A stretch of 64,000 bases of DNA, taken from Bdellovibrionia bacterium (lineage in GTDB: Bacteria > Bdellovibrionota > Bdellovibrionia > Bdellovibrionales > JAUICD01). Below are positions 43,874 through 53,614 of this stretch, in pieces. The stretch covers positions 22,435 to 86,434 of the forward strand of contig JAUICD010000007.1 of assembly GCA_030427965.1 (NCBI GenBank). The letters are read 5' to 3'. The notes under the pieces were generated by a model. That model ran no database searches and had not been told where the DNA came from. It saw only the letters and a list, made by a program, of their open reading frames with translations. Position 1 is the first letter of the stretch, and the number at the start of each line of letters is the position of its first letter. A program made the translations under genes and the position numbers.

Positions 43874-46149
43874 TATGCCTTCAACTTAGATGTTCGAATT
43901 TTAACCTTAAACCTTTCTTTCTTTCCTTTTTTATTCTTCTTTTTACTCTCATCTGTTTTCTTTTTAGCTACAGGAGATATTTTGTCCTCTTTCTTAGTAT
44001 TTTCTGCTTTCTTAGTGTCTTCTTCTTTTTTAAGATCACCCTCTTTTATACCTTCGTATTTCATTTCTTGGGAAACTTTCTCTTTATCTGTATTCGTTTC
44101 CACTTTTTCAACAGGAACTTCTTGTACTTCATCAAGAGGTGCCGACGGCACACCTCTATCACTCAATTCAATTTCAGGTATTGGAGGAGCTTCAACACTT
44201 TCTGGAACCTCATTCTTTTTCACTTCGATTTTTTTCTCAGAAACAGACTCTTTTGGTGTTTTTGAAACATCCACCTGCTCCACTTGTTGAACACTTTCGT
44301 TCAACTCTTTTCCAGCAAGAGGAAGGTCAATAAAAAATGTTGTCCCCTCTCCCATTTCAGATTCAATGTATATTTTCCCCTTATGATCGCGAATGATTCC
44401 AAAAGAAACTGACAGCCCAAGTCCTGTACCCTTTCCTGCTGGTTTCGTTGTAAAAAATGGCTCAAATATTTTTTCTTTGATTTCCTTTGGAATTCCCGAT
44501 CCCGTATCTTGAATTCGAATTCTCACCAAGTCTCCAACATGCTCCGTGTATACATAGAGCTCTTTTTTCTCAGCCTTTTCCATAGCATGTCCAGCATTCA
44601 TCATAATGTTTAAAAAAACTTGTTGAAGTTGATTTGCATTTGCATTCACCTGAGGGACATCTTGGAGTTCTTTATAAATTCGAACTCCCATCAATCCAAG
44701 TTGATGATCCACAAGATCACAAGTTGCTGAAACTGTTTCCTTAAGATCCGTAGGAATAAGATCCGCTTTTTCAGCTCTTGCAAATTTCATCAAATTCTCA
44801 ATGATCTCTTTTGTCCTACGTGTTTCTTTTTCAATCACTTCCAAATGTTTTTTTATGTCTGGTGCATCAATCTTTCCTTTAGCAAGTTGAGCGTGCCCTA
44901 AAATTCCAGCAAGTGGATTTTTCACTTCATGAGCTATACCCGCACTCAATTGTCCAAATGCCCCCATTTTTTCACTCTGTATAAGAGCTTGTTTTTGAGC
45001 ATCTAAAAGTTCATCGCGCTCTTTTAGACTGCCTTTCATTTGATCAATACTTCCCGCCAACTCTCCAACTTCATCTTTGGAATCCACCTCAACAGGCACA
45101 TCAAAATCCCCAGCACCGATCTCCGCAGCCACTTGTTTCAGTTTGTTAAGTGGATTGGTGATTCTAGATGCAAAGAAAAAGGCCAAGCCTACGCCTGCAA
45201 ATAAAAGCACAATCCCTATTATAACAACTTTAACAAGTAGGGCTTGCGCTGCAGAAAATGCGGCACTTCTGTCTGTCGTAACAACAAGGTACAAATTTGT
45301 TCCTTCAATATTTGAATAGCTCCCAATGACCTCTTCTTTTCTTTCGTTTAAAAAATTGCCGAGACCCGATTTTTTCTTTTTATTACTCACAAGATCTTTG
45401 ACAACCGGGTGATCTAAAAACTTTCGCCCCAAACGGTTGGATTCTCGATGAGCGACAACCTGTCCTCCAGAATTTACAACAAAGATATTTGTCACCTCTG
45501 GTTTAAACATATTTGTAATATCTGTAAACAGAGCTTCGGAAATCACTCCAATTACGGCAGCCTCTGTTGACCTGCCAGATCCTCTGGAGTCTTCCAGGTC
45601 AACTTTAAAAACTATGAGAAACTGTAGTTCTCCATTTGGTCCATCTACTGATAGAAGTTCAACACGGTTTTTTTCAATCTTTTCAAAATCAATATCCTTT
45701 AAAAGAAAACTATCTACAGCATCAGGCCATGAAAGACTTGGTCGCACCTCACTCCATCTTGAAAGCCATCCCTGTGCCTGGTTTTCAATTGTCATGACAG
45801 CATTAAATTCAGAAAACTGTGAAAACAAAATACTTTGATATTTTTTTGACCGCCCCGCCACGCTTTTTAAAGATTCGCGTGTACTTACAAAAAGGGTCAG
45901 GCTATTTCTCTGACTTTCAATTCGATCCTGAACAACAAAAGTTGAAACACGTGTCATCTTATCTGTGAGATCTTTAACAAAATCGGATTTGTCATCGAGG
46001 AAGGTTTGGAGACTTACGACAAACGTCGTAGAAATAACTCCAAGTAATAGGAAAAAAACCAATACAAATAGCTTGGTCCGAATTCGCAATCTCAACAACC
46101 CCTCCAGGCCAGATGCTCTCATCGTAAACCCATAAACACTTGAACTCAT
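43873..46149 (-). CDS. Membrane sensor histidine kinase with charged C-terminal tail
   Basis: A 758-residue kinase: membrane helix at about 26-46, a periplasmic Cache-like sensor domain (about 50-300), second membrane helix (305-328), HAMP (about 329-381), HisKA with phosphorylation site H407 in [13 protein letters not shown], and HATPase with N-box [11 protein letters not shown]1 DTGSGIP and GTGLGLSV. From about residue 625 follows a 130-residue Lys/Glu/Pro-rich tail without globular character, ending in a strongly basic cluster. It likely phosphorylates the cyclase encoded immediately downstream. The tail is unusual for this family. Confidence 0.92.
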   Translation of the reverse strand: MSSSVYGFTMRASGLEGLLRLRIRTKLFVLVFFLLLGVISTTFVVSLQTFLDDKSDFVKDLTDKMTRVSTFVVQDRIESQRNSLTLFVSTRESLKSVAGRSKKYQSILFSQFSEFNAVMTIENQAQGWLSRWSEVRPSLSWPDAVDSFLLKDIDFEKIEKNRVELLSVDGPNGELQFLIVFKVDLEDSRGSGRSTEAAVIGVISEALFTDITNMFKPEVTNIFVVNSGGQVVAHRESNRLGRKFLDHPVVKDLVSNKKKKSGLGNFLNERKEEVIGSYSNIEGTNLYLVVTTDRSAAFSAAQALLVKVVIIGIVLLFAGVGLAFFFASRITNPLNKLKQVAAEIGAGDFDVPVEVDSKDEVGELAGSIDQMKGSLKERDELLDAQKQALIQSEKMGAFGQLSAGIAHEVKNPLAGILGHAQLAKGKIDAPDIKKHLEVIEKETRRTKEIIENLMKFARAEKADLIPTDLKETVSATCDLVDHQLGLMGVRIYKELQDVPQVNANANQLQQVFLNIMMNAGHAMEKAEKKELYVYTEHVGDLVRIRIQDTGSGIPKEIKEKIFEPFFTTKPAGKGTGLGLSVSFGIIRDHKGKIYIESEMGEGTTFFIDLPLAGKELNESVQQVEQVDVSKTPKESVSEKKIEVKKNEVPESVEAPPIPEIELSDRGVPSAPLDEVQEVPVEKVETNTDKEKVSQEMKYEGIKEGDLKKEEDTKKAENTKKEDKISPVAKKKTDESKKKNKKGKKERFKVKIRTSKLKA

Positions 46150-46472
46150 TCATTTTTTCATATTTTTGGGTTCATTTCACTAGGTATGTCTTCATTTGAA
46201 AATCACCATGAAAGAAACTCTTCACTTTGAAGAACAGCTACCCTCTCTTAGCAAACTATTGAGACTGAATTGCGACTCCAGCATCAAAAATGTCAAAGAC
46301 GAGCATGCTTTATATTTAAGGTGAGAGATTTTAAGTCAGAGATTTTCAAATGAGAACAATATCCACAACTTTCAAGGCTCAGAAATACAATCTAGAGGGC
46401 TTTCTCAAGAATTCCAACCAACCTAGACCATAGTCCTTGCACGTTGCGTCTCTCACATATTAAAAGTCTCTT
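46150..46472. other. Divergent intergenic region upstream of the kinase and nadB
   Basis: This 323-bp AT-rich stretch separates the divergently transcribed kinase and nadB genes and should hold both promoters. It contains an open frame of 38 codons on the plus strand (46208-46324) without ribosome site or recognisable product. I see no hairpin, repeat or RNA motif that I can name. Confidence 0.6.
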
Positions 46473-48038
46473 ATGAGAGATTACTTAGTTGTGGGTACGG
46501 GATTAGCTGGATTGAGTGCTGCACTCTATGCAGCTCAACATGGAAATGTCACTCTCGTCTCTAAGTATTCTGTTACAGAAGGAAATAGCTCTAGAGCCCA
46601 AGGAGGTATTGCTGTTGTTTCCTCATCAAGTGATTCAATCGAAACTCATATTCAAGACACTCTCAATGCAGGTGCAGGACTTTGTCATATACCAACGGTG
46701 GAAAACTTTATTGCCCAAGGACCTGAACGAGCACAAGATCTATCAAACTGGGGTGTACAATTTGATAAATCTGGAAACGAAAATGACCTCACACGAGAAG
46801 CCGCTCACTCTGAAAGAAGAATTCTACACGTCAAAGATCAAACAGGAAAAGCCATTCACAGCGCTTTACTTGAACAGGTTCGCTTAAAGTCCAACATCAA
46901 ACTAGAAAATCACCTCTTCTTAATCGACCTTATAACAAATCGAAGAATAAAATCCTACGATTCTGAGTTTATTGAATGCTATGGCGGATATTTTTATAAC
47001 CAAAAAACAAAAGAGGTCATCTCTTTATTAGCCCAACACACTCTTCTTGCAACTGGCGGAGCTGGGCGAACCTATCTCTACACATCCAACTGGCCAGGTG
47101 CTACTGGAGATGGGATTGCAGCCGCATATCGTGCTGGTGCAAGTGTTGCAAATATGGAATTCACACAATTTCACCCCACCTGTCTTTACCATCGTGATGA
47201 AAGAAACTTTCTTATTTCAGAAGCTCTAAGAGGTGAAGGAGGAATTCTTGTAAATTCTAATGGAAAAGATTTTACAAAGGAGTTTCACTCAGCCGGAAGC
47301 CTCGCCCCACGCGATGTTGTTGCAAGAGCTATCGATTCAGAAATAAAAAGAACTGGAGAAAAGTGTGTGTATTTAGATGTTACACATCTAAATAAAGAAA
47401 AGCTCATTCATCATTTTCCTGAAATTTATAAAAAATGTAAAAGCCTTGGAATTGACCTTACCTCACAACCAATTCCTGTTGTGCCCGCAGCACACTATAT
47501 CTGTGGGGGAATACTAACTAATGCAAACGGACAATCAGGTATTCAGCGATTGTATGCAATCGGAGAAACGGCATGCAATGGATTTCACGGCGCCAACCGA
47601 CTTGCTTCAAACTCTCTTTTGGAGTGCCTTGCAAGTGCTTCAAACGCAATCAAAGATACCCTAAATACTCCCCCCTCAACATTAGATCTTCGTGTTCCCA
47701 AGTGGGAATATACAAATTCACAGAACGAAGATGAGCTTGCTGTTATACACCATATTTGGGATGAAATTCGAACCCTGATGTGGAATTACGTGGGAATCAT
47801 AAGAACAAACAAAAGACTTCAAAGAGCCAAAAGTCGATTGGAAAATATTCAATCTGAGATTTCAGAATACTACTGGGATTTTCAGCTTAGTCCTGAGATA
47901 CTTGAACTACGAAACATCGCTCAAGTGGCAGATCTTATTGTGACATCTTCACTAACAAGAAAAGAATCTAGAGGCACGCACTTTAACCTAGATTACCCTG
48001 AAAAAGCTCAGTCGAATTCAAAACCAACAGTTGTCTAA
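46473..48038 (+). CDS. nadB: L-aspartate oxidase NadB
   Basis: The 521-residue flavoprotein oxidises L-aspartate to iminoaspartate, first step of de novo NAD synthesis. The N-terminal FAD loop is GTGLAG (8-13), then SSRAQGGIAV, the substrate region TQFHPTCLY, the arginine-bearing EALRGEGGILVN, DVVARAI, and HGANRLASNSLLECL near the end, all typical of NadB rather than succinate dehydrogenase. The succinate dehydrogenase-like C-terminal helices are present. nadA and nadC are not adjacent. It is a single-gene unit. Confidence 0.94.
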   Translation: MRDYLVVGTGLAGLSAALYAAQHGNVTLVSKYSVTEGNSSRAQGGIAVVSSSSDSIETHIQDTLNAGAGLCHIPTVENFIAQGPERAQDLSNWGVQFDKSGNENDLTREAAHSERRILHVKDQTGKAIHSALLEQVRLKSNIKLENHLFLIDLITNRRIKSYDSEFIECYGGYFYNQKTKEVISLLAQHTLLATGGAGRTYLYTSNWPGATGDGIAAAYRAGASVANMEFTQFHPTCLYHRDERNFLISEALRGEGGILVNSNGKDFTKEFHSAGSLAPRDVVARAIDSEIKRTGEKCVYLDVTHLNKEKLIHHFPEIYKKCKSLGIDLTSQPIPVVPAAHYICGGILTNANGQSGIQRLYAIGETACNGFHGANRLASNSLLECLASASNAIKDTLNTPPSTLDLRVPKWEYTNSQNEDELAVIHHIWDEIRTLMWNYVGIIRTNKRLQRAKSRLENIQSEISEYYWDFQLSPEILELRNIAQVADLIVTSSLTRKESRGTHFNLDYPEKAQSNSKPTVV

Positions 48039-48073
48039 TACCTGTATTTTTTCATTCACAAAATCAAACACTC

Positions 48074-48670
48074 TTAGAGGATTGTTTCACCAGCCCCAAG
48101 TGTGCCCGTAATAGTAAACTTGGATTCATTGTTCTCAACAACAGATGATGGAACAACAAATGTCACTTCATAGGCTGTGCTCCAAGAGTCATGAAAGGAA
48201 TAAAGTGCTTGGATTTTGGCAACAGGGTCTGTTAGCTTTTTCGCCCGACCTCTGTACCGCGTGCCATTGACTTGAAGGTAGATTTCCCAAATGGAGTTGG
48301 GCCTTTGTAGATCATTGTGCTTTGGAGTTGGTGTATAAAAACTCAAAAAAAGCGTCGTCCCCTTTGAAGTTGTCTCTGCATTTTTCTGCAAAGATTCTCT
48401 CAGCTGTCCCGTAGACCATTGATAGAAGTCTGAATTTCGTCTTGATTGGGCTTCCATCAATTTAGAATCCACCAAAACAACATGGAATTGAAATATGTTG
48501 TCAAACCCTTCATATCCACGAAAGTGCCTAACTTTATCTTCCAATTGCTCTTCATATGCTTCTTGAGAAAAATGACTTTCAAAAAGTTCATCCTCTCCAC
48601 TTAAAACAAGTCTAGGCGTTGAACACGAATTCAGGGTTATTATTAAAATTAAAAAATACAAATACTTCAT
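48074..48670 (-). CDS. Hypothetical lipoprotein
   Basis: A 198-residue lipoprotein (lipobox TLNSC, Cys 16). The mature domain is beta-rich (FQFHVVLVDSKLM, TTLFLSFYTPTP, WEIYLQVNGTRYRGRAKKL, YEVTFVVPSS) with no catalytic pattern I can name. The start overlaps the pyrE stop by 4 bases (ATGA-type), so it is co-transcribed with pyrE and the hydrolase gene. Confidence 0.72.
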   Translation of the reverse strand: MKYLYFLILIITLNSCSTPRLVLSGEDELFESHFSQEAYEEQLEDKVRHFRGYEGFDNIFQFHVVLVDSKLMEAQSRRNSDFYQWSTGQLRESLQKNAETTSKGTTLFLSFYTPTPKHNDLQRPNSIWEIYLQVNGTRYRGRAKKLTDPVAKIQALYSFHDSWSTAYEVTFVVPSSVVENNESKFTITGTLGAGETIL

Positions 48671-49212
48671 CCGACAATTTCACTTTTGGTTAGTAGAGTG
48701 TTAAATTGCAAACCTGCTGACTCAATTTTATCTCGCCCACCCTCTTCTCGGTCCACACAGGTGACAATTCCCATTACATTGAGACCCGCAAGACGAGCGC
48801 GCTCAACGGCTTTAAGACTTGAACCACCAGTTGTGACGACATCTTCCATTATGTACACAGAGTCTTTTTCTTTAAAATTTTGAATTCCCTCAACCCACTC
48901 TTCAGTACCATGCTTTTTAGGTTCCTTACGAATATAAAAGGCAAGAAGAGGTTTATCCCAATTCAAAGAAGCCATCGACACTCCTGTTGCGATAGGATCT
49001 GCTCCCATCGTCATTCCCCCCACCCCCACAAGATCTGCACTTATCGGTTTTAAAATTTCAAGTATGAGGTTTGATACCAAGTGAATGCCTTTAGGGTGAA
49101 GAAGAGTGTTTTTCATATCAACATAAAAATCACTTGTCTTACCTGATACAAGTTGAATTGGACCCGATTTATAAGATCGCTCGCGAACCATATGAAGAAG
49201 CTCTGTCTTCAT
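48667..49212 (-). CDS. pyrE: Orotate phosphoribosyltransferase
   Basis: PyrE joins orotate to PRPP to give OMP in pyrimidine synthesis. From the ATG at 49212 (AGGAGG at spacing 3) the 181-residue protein shows the N-terminal FYVDMKN, a catalytic-loop segment with Lys/His (YIRKEPKKHGTEEWVEG) and the PRPP-binding motif IMEDVVTTGGSSLKAV. A longer frame starts inside the neighbouring gene. The ATG lies inside the last codons of the hydrolase gene. Confidence 0.92.
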   Translation of the reverse strand: MKTELLHMVRERSYKSGPIQLVSGKTSDFYVDMKNTLLHPKGIHLVSNLILEILKPISADLVGVGGMTMGADPIATGVSMASLNWDKPLLAFYIRKEPKKHGTEEWVEGIQNFKEKDSVYIMEDVVTTGGSSLKAVERARLAGLNVMGIVTCVDREEGGRDKIESAGLQFNTLLTKSEIVG

Positions 49213-50054
49213 TTTCCTCCTGCCAATCTTGGCATAAGCCAAGCCAATAGATCTTTAAAAACTCTCTCTCGACCCAAGTCATTGAAAATCTCGTGATAGT
49301 ATCCTTCATACAGATGAAAGGACTTATCCTTTGAACTCATTTTATTGTAGAAATCTTTTGTCGCATCTGGACTCACAACAGTATCATGCCCTGCCTGCAT
49401 CACAAGTATTGGTTGCTCTATCTGAACAGCATGATCTAGACAAAATGCCATTGTCTCAATCATTTCAACAAATAACTTAGTACTGATTTTATCATGTCGA
49501 AGCGGGTCATGCTGGTATTCTTGAATGATTTCGCGATCACGAGTGAGTTGAGGATATGAAATTTCGTTATTCAGTGTAAGTTCAGGAAACCATTTGGCAG
49601 CAATTTTTCCACCCATCTCTTTGAGCTTGTTCACCTCAACTGCAATTCCCATTAAAGGGGAGCTTAAAATCACGCCTGAATGCCCCAACTCTTCGTACTC
49701 CAAAACAGTTCGTGATGTAATCAACCCCCCCATAGAGTGTCCAAGAAGAAAAACTGGTCCGCTTTCGATTTTTCGAACAAATTCATAAAATGCTCGAAGA
49801 TCTTCACAATAATCAAGAAACTGACGGATCACCCCACGCTTACCTTCAGAGCGCCCATGTCCCCTCAAGTCCCAACCATATATGTTACATTGAGAATCTG
49901 AGATTCCGGAAGCCAGTCGCATATAGCACTCGGAATGCTCACCTAGCCCATGTGTTACAACAACTGCACCCTTTGCCTCATCCCTGATCCAGGATTGATA
50001 AAAGAGTTCAAAGTCGTTAAATCCTCTAAAGTAGCCTTCTTGACGTTGGTACAT
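49209..50054 (-). CDS. Alpha/beta hydrolase, monoacylglycerol lipase/lysophospholipase-like
   Basis: A 281-residue serine hydrolase of the Hydrolase_4 family. The catalytic triad is readable: nucleophile S107 in GHSMGG, acid D224 in QAGHDTVVSPD and H254 in GYYHEIFND; the oxyanion strand is VVVTHGLGEHSE. These proteins cleave monoacylglycerols or lysophospholipids. No signal peptide, so cytoplasmic. It overlaps pyrE by 4 bases. It is divergent from the small barrel gene at 50127. Confidence 0.87.
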   Translation of the reverse strand: MYQRQEGYFRGFNDFELFYQSWIRDEAKGAVVVTHGLGEHSECYMRLASGISDSQCNIYGWDLRGHGRSEGKRGVIRQFLDYCEDLRAFYEFVRKIESGPVFLLGHSMGGLITSRTVLEYEELGHSGVILSSPLMGIAVEVNKLKEMGGKIAAKWFPELTLNNEISYPQLTRDREIIQEYQHDPLRHDKISTKLFVEMIETMAFCLDHAVQIEQPILVMQAGHDTVVSPDATKDFYNKMSSKDKSFHLYEGYYHEIFNDLGRERVFKDLLAWLMPRLAGGK

Positions 50055-50126
50055 TGATCCCCATTCTCGTTTTAAATAAAAATTGGGTCAAGGCTGATTG
50101 TCTCGTGCTAAAATATCGACTACCAT

Positions 50127-50672
50127 ATGGCAATGGCGTGGACTCAACAGGTTGGACTTCTACTGGCTTTTTTCGTGGTGATATCAAATTCCACGGCATT
50201 TTCACAAGAAGAAGAGGAAAATGAAGTCAGTGTGCAGCCACGGTTTAGCCTTCATGTTGGATCCCTGCTACCAAATCAAATCAGAGGTGTAACAGAAATC
50301 CAGCCCGTTTGGGGTATTCGCTATGGGTTTCCCAATGGCAAGAAGTCTCTTATTGAAGTTGGCTTTGGTTACTCTCAGGCCGAAGGCGTTCAACTTCTAG
50401 ATAGCTTTGCAAGAATTCGAGGTGATTTTCCAGTCGAAGACCTCTTAATGATGGCATATGTTGGAGGAGATATTTGGTACTACTCCCCTGAAGAGGAAGA
50501 GTTTAAAGTCGATTTTGGTGCGCACTTTGGTGGTGGGTTTATAGCACATATTGCCAGCAATGTTGCATTTCGCTCGGACATGAAATTTCAATTAAACCCA
50601 GGAACATCTCTTTACATTGGTTTCGGATTTGAAATTCTTTTAGACGGCGGAAAAGACAAAGACGACAAATAG
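50127..50672 (+). CDS. Small exported beta-barrel-like protein
   Basis: The 181-residue product has a signal peptide (cut after TAFS, about residue 26) and an acidic start of the mature protein (QEEEENEVS), then strands with a typical barrel pattern (WGIRYGFPNGKKSLIEVGFGYS, LMMAYVGGDIWYYS, TSLYIGFGFEILL). A second ATG two codons downstream is an equally good start; neither has a clear ribosome site. Family not recognised; outer-membrane location is inferred. Confidence 0.72.
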   Translation: MAMAWTQQVGLLLAFFVVISNSTAFSQEEEENEVSVQPRFSLHVGSLLPNQIRGVTEIQPVWGIRYGFPNGKKSLIEVGFGYSQAEGVQLLDSFARIRGDFPVEDLLMMAYVGGDIWYYSPEEEEFKVDFGAHFGGGFIAHIASNVAFRSDMKFQLNPGTSLYIGFGFEILLDGGKDKDDK

Positions 50673-50680
50673 AGTCATCC

Positions 50681-53614
50681 CTAATCCCTAATAAACACTT
50701 TTTCTGAAAGCGGAAATACTGCAGCCATTTTTATTTCCGAGCCATTCACTACTTTTTGGATAACCGATTTATAAATTTCAAGTTGCTGAAAAGCCTTTTC
50801 AACATAGGCCTCACTCCCCGTTTTGTAATCCACAATCCAGGTAACAGCATCCACTGTTCCCCATAAGTCAATTTGACCTTCTACCAAATCCTCACCCATC
50901 TTTGATAAAAACCCCCATTCTGGATTTCCATGAACAAAAAGTTGCTTCATTGGAGGTTCGGTTAAAGAATTAAGAAAATCAATAGCCACCCCCAGCTGTT
51001 CCTGCTCTGATTTTTCAACAAGATATAAGAAATCCTTTGGATCTTTTCCATGAAGAGCTGAAACTTCAAAGAGACGGTGGATGTTTGTTCCTCTTTGAAT
51101 GCGCTCAACGGATTTTAAATAGTCTAGGTCACTTTCAATAGGTTTTGTATCCTTTTGCTTTTCAACCAATTCCGTAGCACTCACTCGTCTCTTTGTGAGT
51201 GAATTTGAATTCAAAAGTGGCTTCTTAAGTGGAGGTAGTGTTTTTTTTGAGTTTCGATTTTCACTGAGCAAGGTTCCGCTACGTACTCGATATGTATACT
51301 TCTTTTTTTGATGGATTCCCAAAGCAAAATCCCAATTCAATTTCTTTTTCCATGTTTGCCCAATATCTCTTTCTGAAAGAGTCAAAGAAACGGATTCCTT
51401 TGCACGAGTGACGGCAACATAAAGCAAACGATCTGCCTCTTCTAACTCTCTTTCTTTTAAAACCCTTCTCCACCTTTCTGAGGAAACCATATTCCGTCGG
51501 TTTCCCAATTCATCACGAATCGGTAACCCAATTTTTCCACTTTCTTCATCATGTGTCAGAAAAGTTGATTTCCCCGCTTGAATGGTTTTGGTTAAAAAAG
51601 GAACAATGACATGTGAAAATTGAAGTCCCTTTGATGCATGTACGGTCATCAAGTTAACTCTTTGAGGCTCAAGAGCTGAAACAGCATCGGATTCATTGTC
51701 CTTTTCTGCATCTTGCTCTTTGCCTAGGGTGAAAAATTTCAGATAGTTAAACCCAGGATTGTGCTCTTCTTTCCTTAACTGAACCAAAAATTTCCAAAGA
51801 TTGGCTTCACGACGCCCCGATGGGTCCAGATACAAGCTCGCATCCACAAACTCAGTATTAAAAACAAAAGTTCTCAACCCTTCTGTGATTCCAAACTCTC
51901 TGGAATTTTCTAGAAGTTTAAGTAGTGGCGTAACATTGGGGTGATTGGATATTTTTTGCCAAAGGGATTTTTTGTCTCTCAATGATGCAAACTCAGTCAA
52001 ACTTTGGTCACTCACCCGGCACCAAGGACTTCTTAGTACCTGAACAAGAACTTCATCATTATGGGGATTCAGTACAAATCGCCCCAATGCACAGAGATCT
52101 GCAATTTCACGTCGCTTTGTATATCCACCCGCAGAATGAATTTGAATAGGAACATTTGCATTCTCTAAATTACGAGCAAGTTCATCCAAGTCCCGATTGG
52201 CTCTTGCTAAAACACAAATATCCTGGAAAGGAACACCATCATTTGAAAGCTCACGTATCCGACCAACAACAGCATCAATTTCAGCACCAACATCTTCAAC
52301 ATACATCAAATCAGCAACAACTTTAGATGGATCAAAAGACTCCTCCCTTGGAACCATAGAGTCAAAACCCTCTCCAAGTTTTGAAAAGAAATCATTGATG
52401 AAACAAAGAAGCTCAGGAAGACTTCTATAGTTTTTCATCAGAGTGTCTTTGTTTTTAAAAGTTTGTTCAATATTTTGAAAAACCTCTTTTCTTGCTCCCC
52501 TGAAGAGATAAATACTCTGCTGTGGATCCCCAACCAGAAATCGTGGCTTAGAGCCTGAAATTCTTTGGATCAATTCCATCTGTAGTGGGCTTGTGTCCTG
52601 TAACTCATCAATCAACCAATAGTCCCACTCATTTGAAAAGGCTTCTCCAATTTTAGGGTTCTCTCTCAGCAAGTGAAGCGAAAGACACTCTATATCTGAC
52701 ATAGACAAAACGCCTTTTGTTTTTTTCTCTTCAAAAAGCTTTCTATGAAAATCTTTGAGTAAATCAAAAAACACTTGGTTATCATGAACCACCTGATCCA
52801 ACATTTTTTTCTCAAGAGGAAGGGAAAGGATGCCTTTCATTCTTTTCAATACCCCTGCAAGTTGATCACGAAGTTCTTCGGTAACTGGTAGCGTTTTAGA
52901 TGAAAATCTTGGTTTTTGAAGGCTCAAAATATCAGACAGAAGTTCTGAAGCAGTCAGACCTTGTTTCAAAACCTTCCTCATGTCACTTGCATAGTTCAGC
53001 CATTTTTCATCCATTGTTGTTTGAAGAATGGAATCTATAGTGTTTGAAAATTCTTTCAATTCCAATTTGGATAGATTCTCTAAAGCCACCTCTTCATCTG
53101 AATGATCAAAAAAACTCAACTTCTGGTTTTCAAAAAACAAATGATCGGCTTTTATAAGAGCTGAAACTATCTCATAAAAACCATAGCTATCCAAAAGTTC
53201 TGAATAGATCGGGTTTCCATATATGAGGTCCCGGCAAATTCGAGTTGCAAGAGTGTACTCTTCATCACCTAAAAGAATCTGAAACTGGCTATCAAGATCA
53301 AATTGGTGTGCATATCTTCTTAAAAATTGCACCATAACACCGTGAATAGTTGAAACCAAAAGAGATCCATTTGAGAGAACAAATTCCTCAAATTCAGAAT
53401 CGTCATTCTCTTGAGCTTTGAGCAAGAGTCTTTCTTTTAACTCTTGAGTGGCCTTTCGAGTGAAAGTGGTCACTACGAACCTAGGATTGGGAATCTCATT
53501 ATTTCGAAAGTGAACAAATGCTGCATAGACCTGATTGACAAGTCGAGTTGTCTTTCCTGCTCCAGCACCAGCTCGGATCAACTGGGTGTTTAGTTCAAAT
53601 GATTCGCTCGACAT
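50681..53614 (-). CDS. addA: AddA-type helicase-nuclease (UvrD/RecB-like)
   Basis: The 977-residue protein (ATG at 53614) is a superfamily 1 helicase fused to a nuclease. Walker A is AGAGAGKT (15-22), followed by FVVTTFTRKATQELKERLL (motif Ia), DYWLIDELQDTSPLQ (motif II), VGDPQQSIYLFRGA (III), VNLMTVHASKGLQF (V) and LLYVAVTRAKESV (VI). The C-terminal PD-(D/E)XK nuclease core is DAVTWIVDYKTGSE. It works with AddB in double-strand break resection for RecA. The gene overlaps the end of addB by 25 bp. It is somewhat shorter than Bacillus AddA. Confidence 0.9.
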   Translation of the reverse strand: MSSESFELNTQLIRAGAGAGKTTRLVNQVYAAFVHFRNNEIPNPRFVVTTFTRKATQELKERLLLKAQENDDSEFEEFVLSNGSLLVSTIHGVMVQFLRRYAHQFDLDSQFQILLGDEEYTLATRICRDLIYGNPIYSELLDSYGFYEIVSALIKADHLFFENQKLSFFDHSDEEVALENLSKLELKEFSNTIDSILQTTMDEKWLNYASDMRKVLKQGLTASELLSDILSLQKPRFSSKTLPVTEELRDQLAGVLKRMKGILSLPLEKKMLDQVVHDNQVFFDLLKDFHRKLFEEKKTKGVLSMSDIECLSLHLLRENPKIGEAFSNEWDYWLIDELQDTSPLQMELIQRISGSKPRFLVGDPQQSIYLFRGARKEVFQNIEQTFKNKDTLMKNYRSLPELLCFINDFFSKLGEGFDSMVPREESFDPSKVVADLMYVEDVGAEIDAVVGRIRELSNDGVPFQDICVLARANRDLDELARNLENANVPIQIHSAGGYTKRREIADLCALGRFVLNPHNDEVLVQVLRSPWCRVSDQSLTEFASLRDKKSLWQKISNHPNVTPLLKLLENSREFGITEGLRTFVFNTEFVDASLYLDPSGRREANLWKFLVQLRKEEHNPGFNYLKFFTLGKEQDAEKDNESDAVSALEPQRVNLMTVHASKGLQFSHVIVPFLTKTIQAGKSTFLTHDEESGKIGLPIRDELGNRRNMVSSERWRRVLKERELEEADRLLYVAVTRAKESVSLTLSERDIGQTWKKKLNWDFALGIHQKKKYTYRVRSGTLLSENRNSKKTLPPLKKPLLNSNSLTKRRVSATELVEKQKDTKPIESDLDYLKSVERIQRGTNIHRLFEVSALHGKDPKDFLYLVEKSEQEQLGVAIDFLNSLTEPPMKQLFVHGNPEWGFLSKMGEDLVEGQIDLWGTVDAVTWIVDYKTGSEAYVEKAFQQLEIYKSVIQKVVNGSEIKMAAVFPLSEKVFIRD

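Noticed and set aside
46208..46324. 38-codon open frame between the kinase gene and nadB
   Set aside because: It has no ribosome site, no recognisable motif and sits in a promoter-bearing divergent gap; chance is sufficient.
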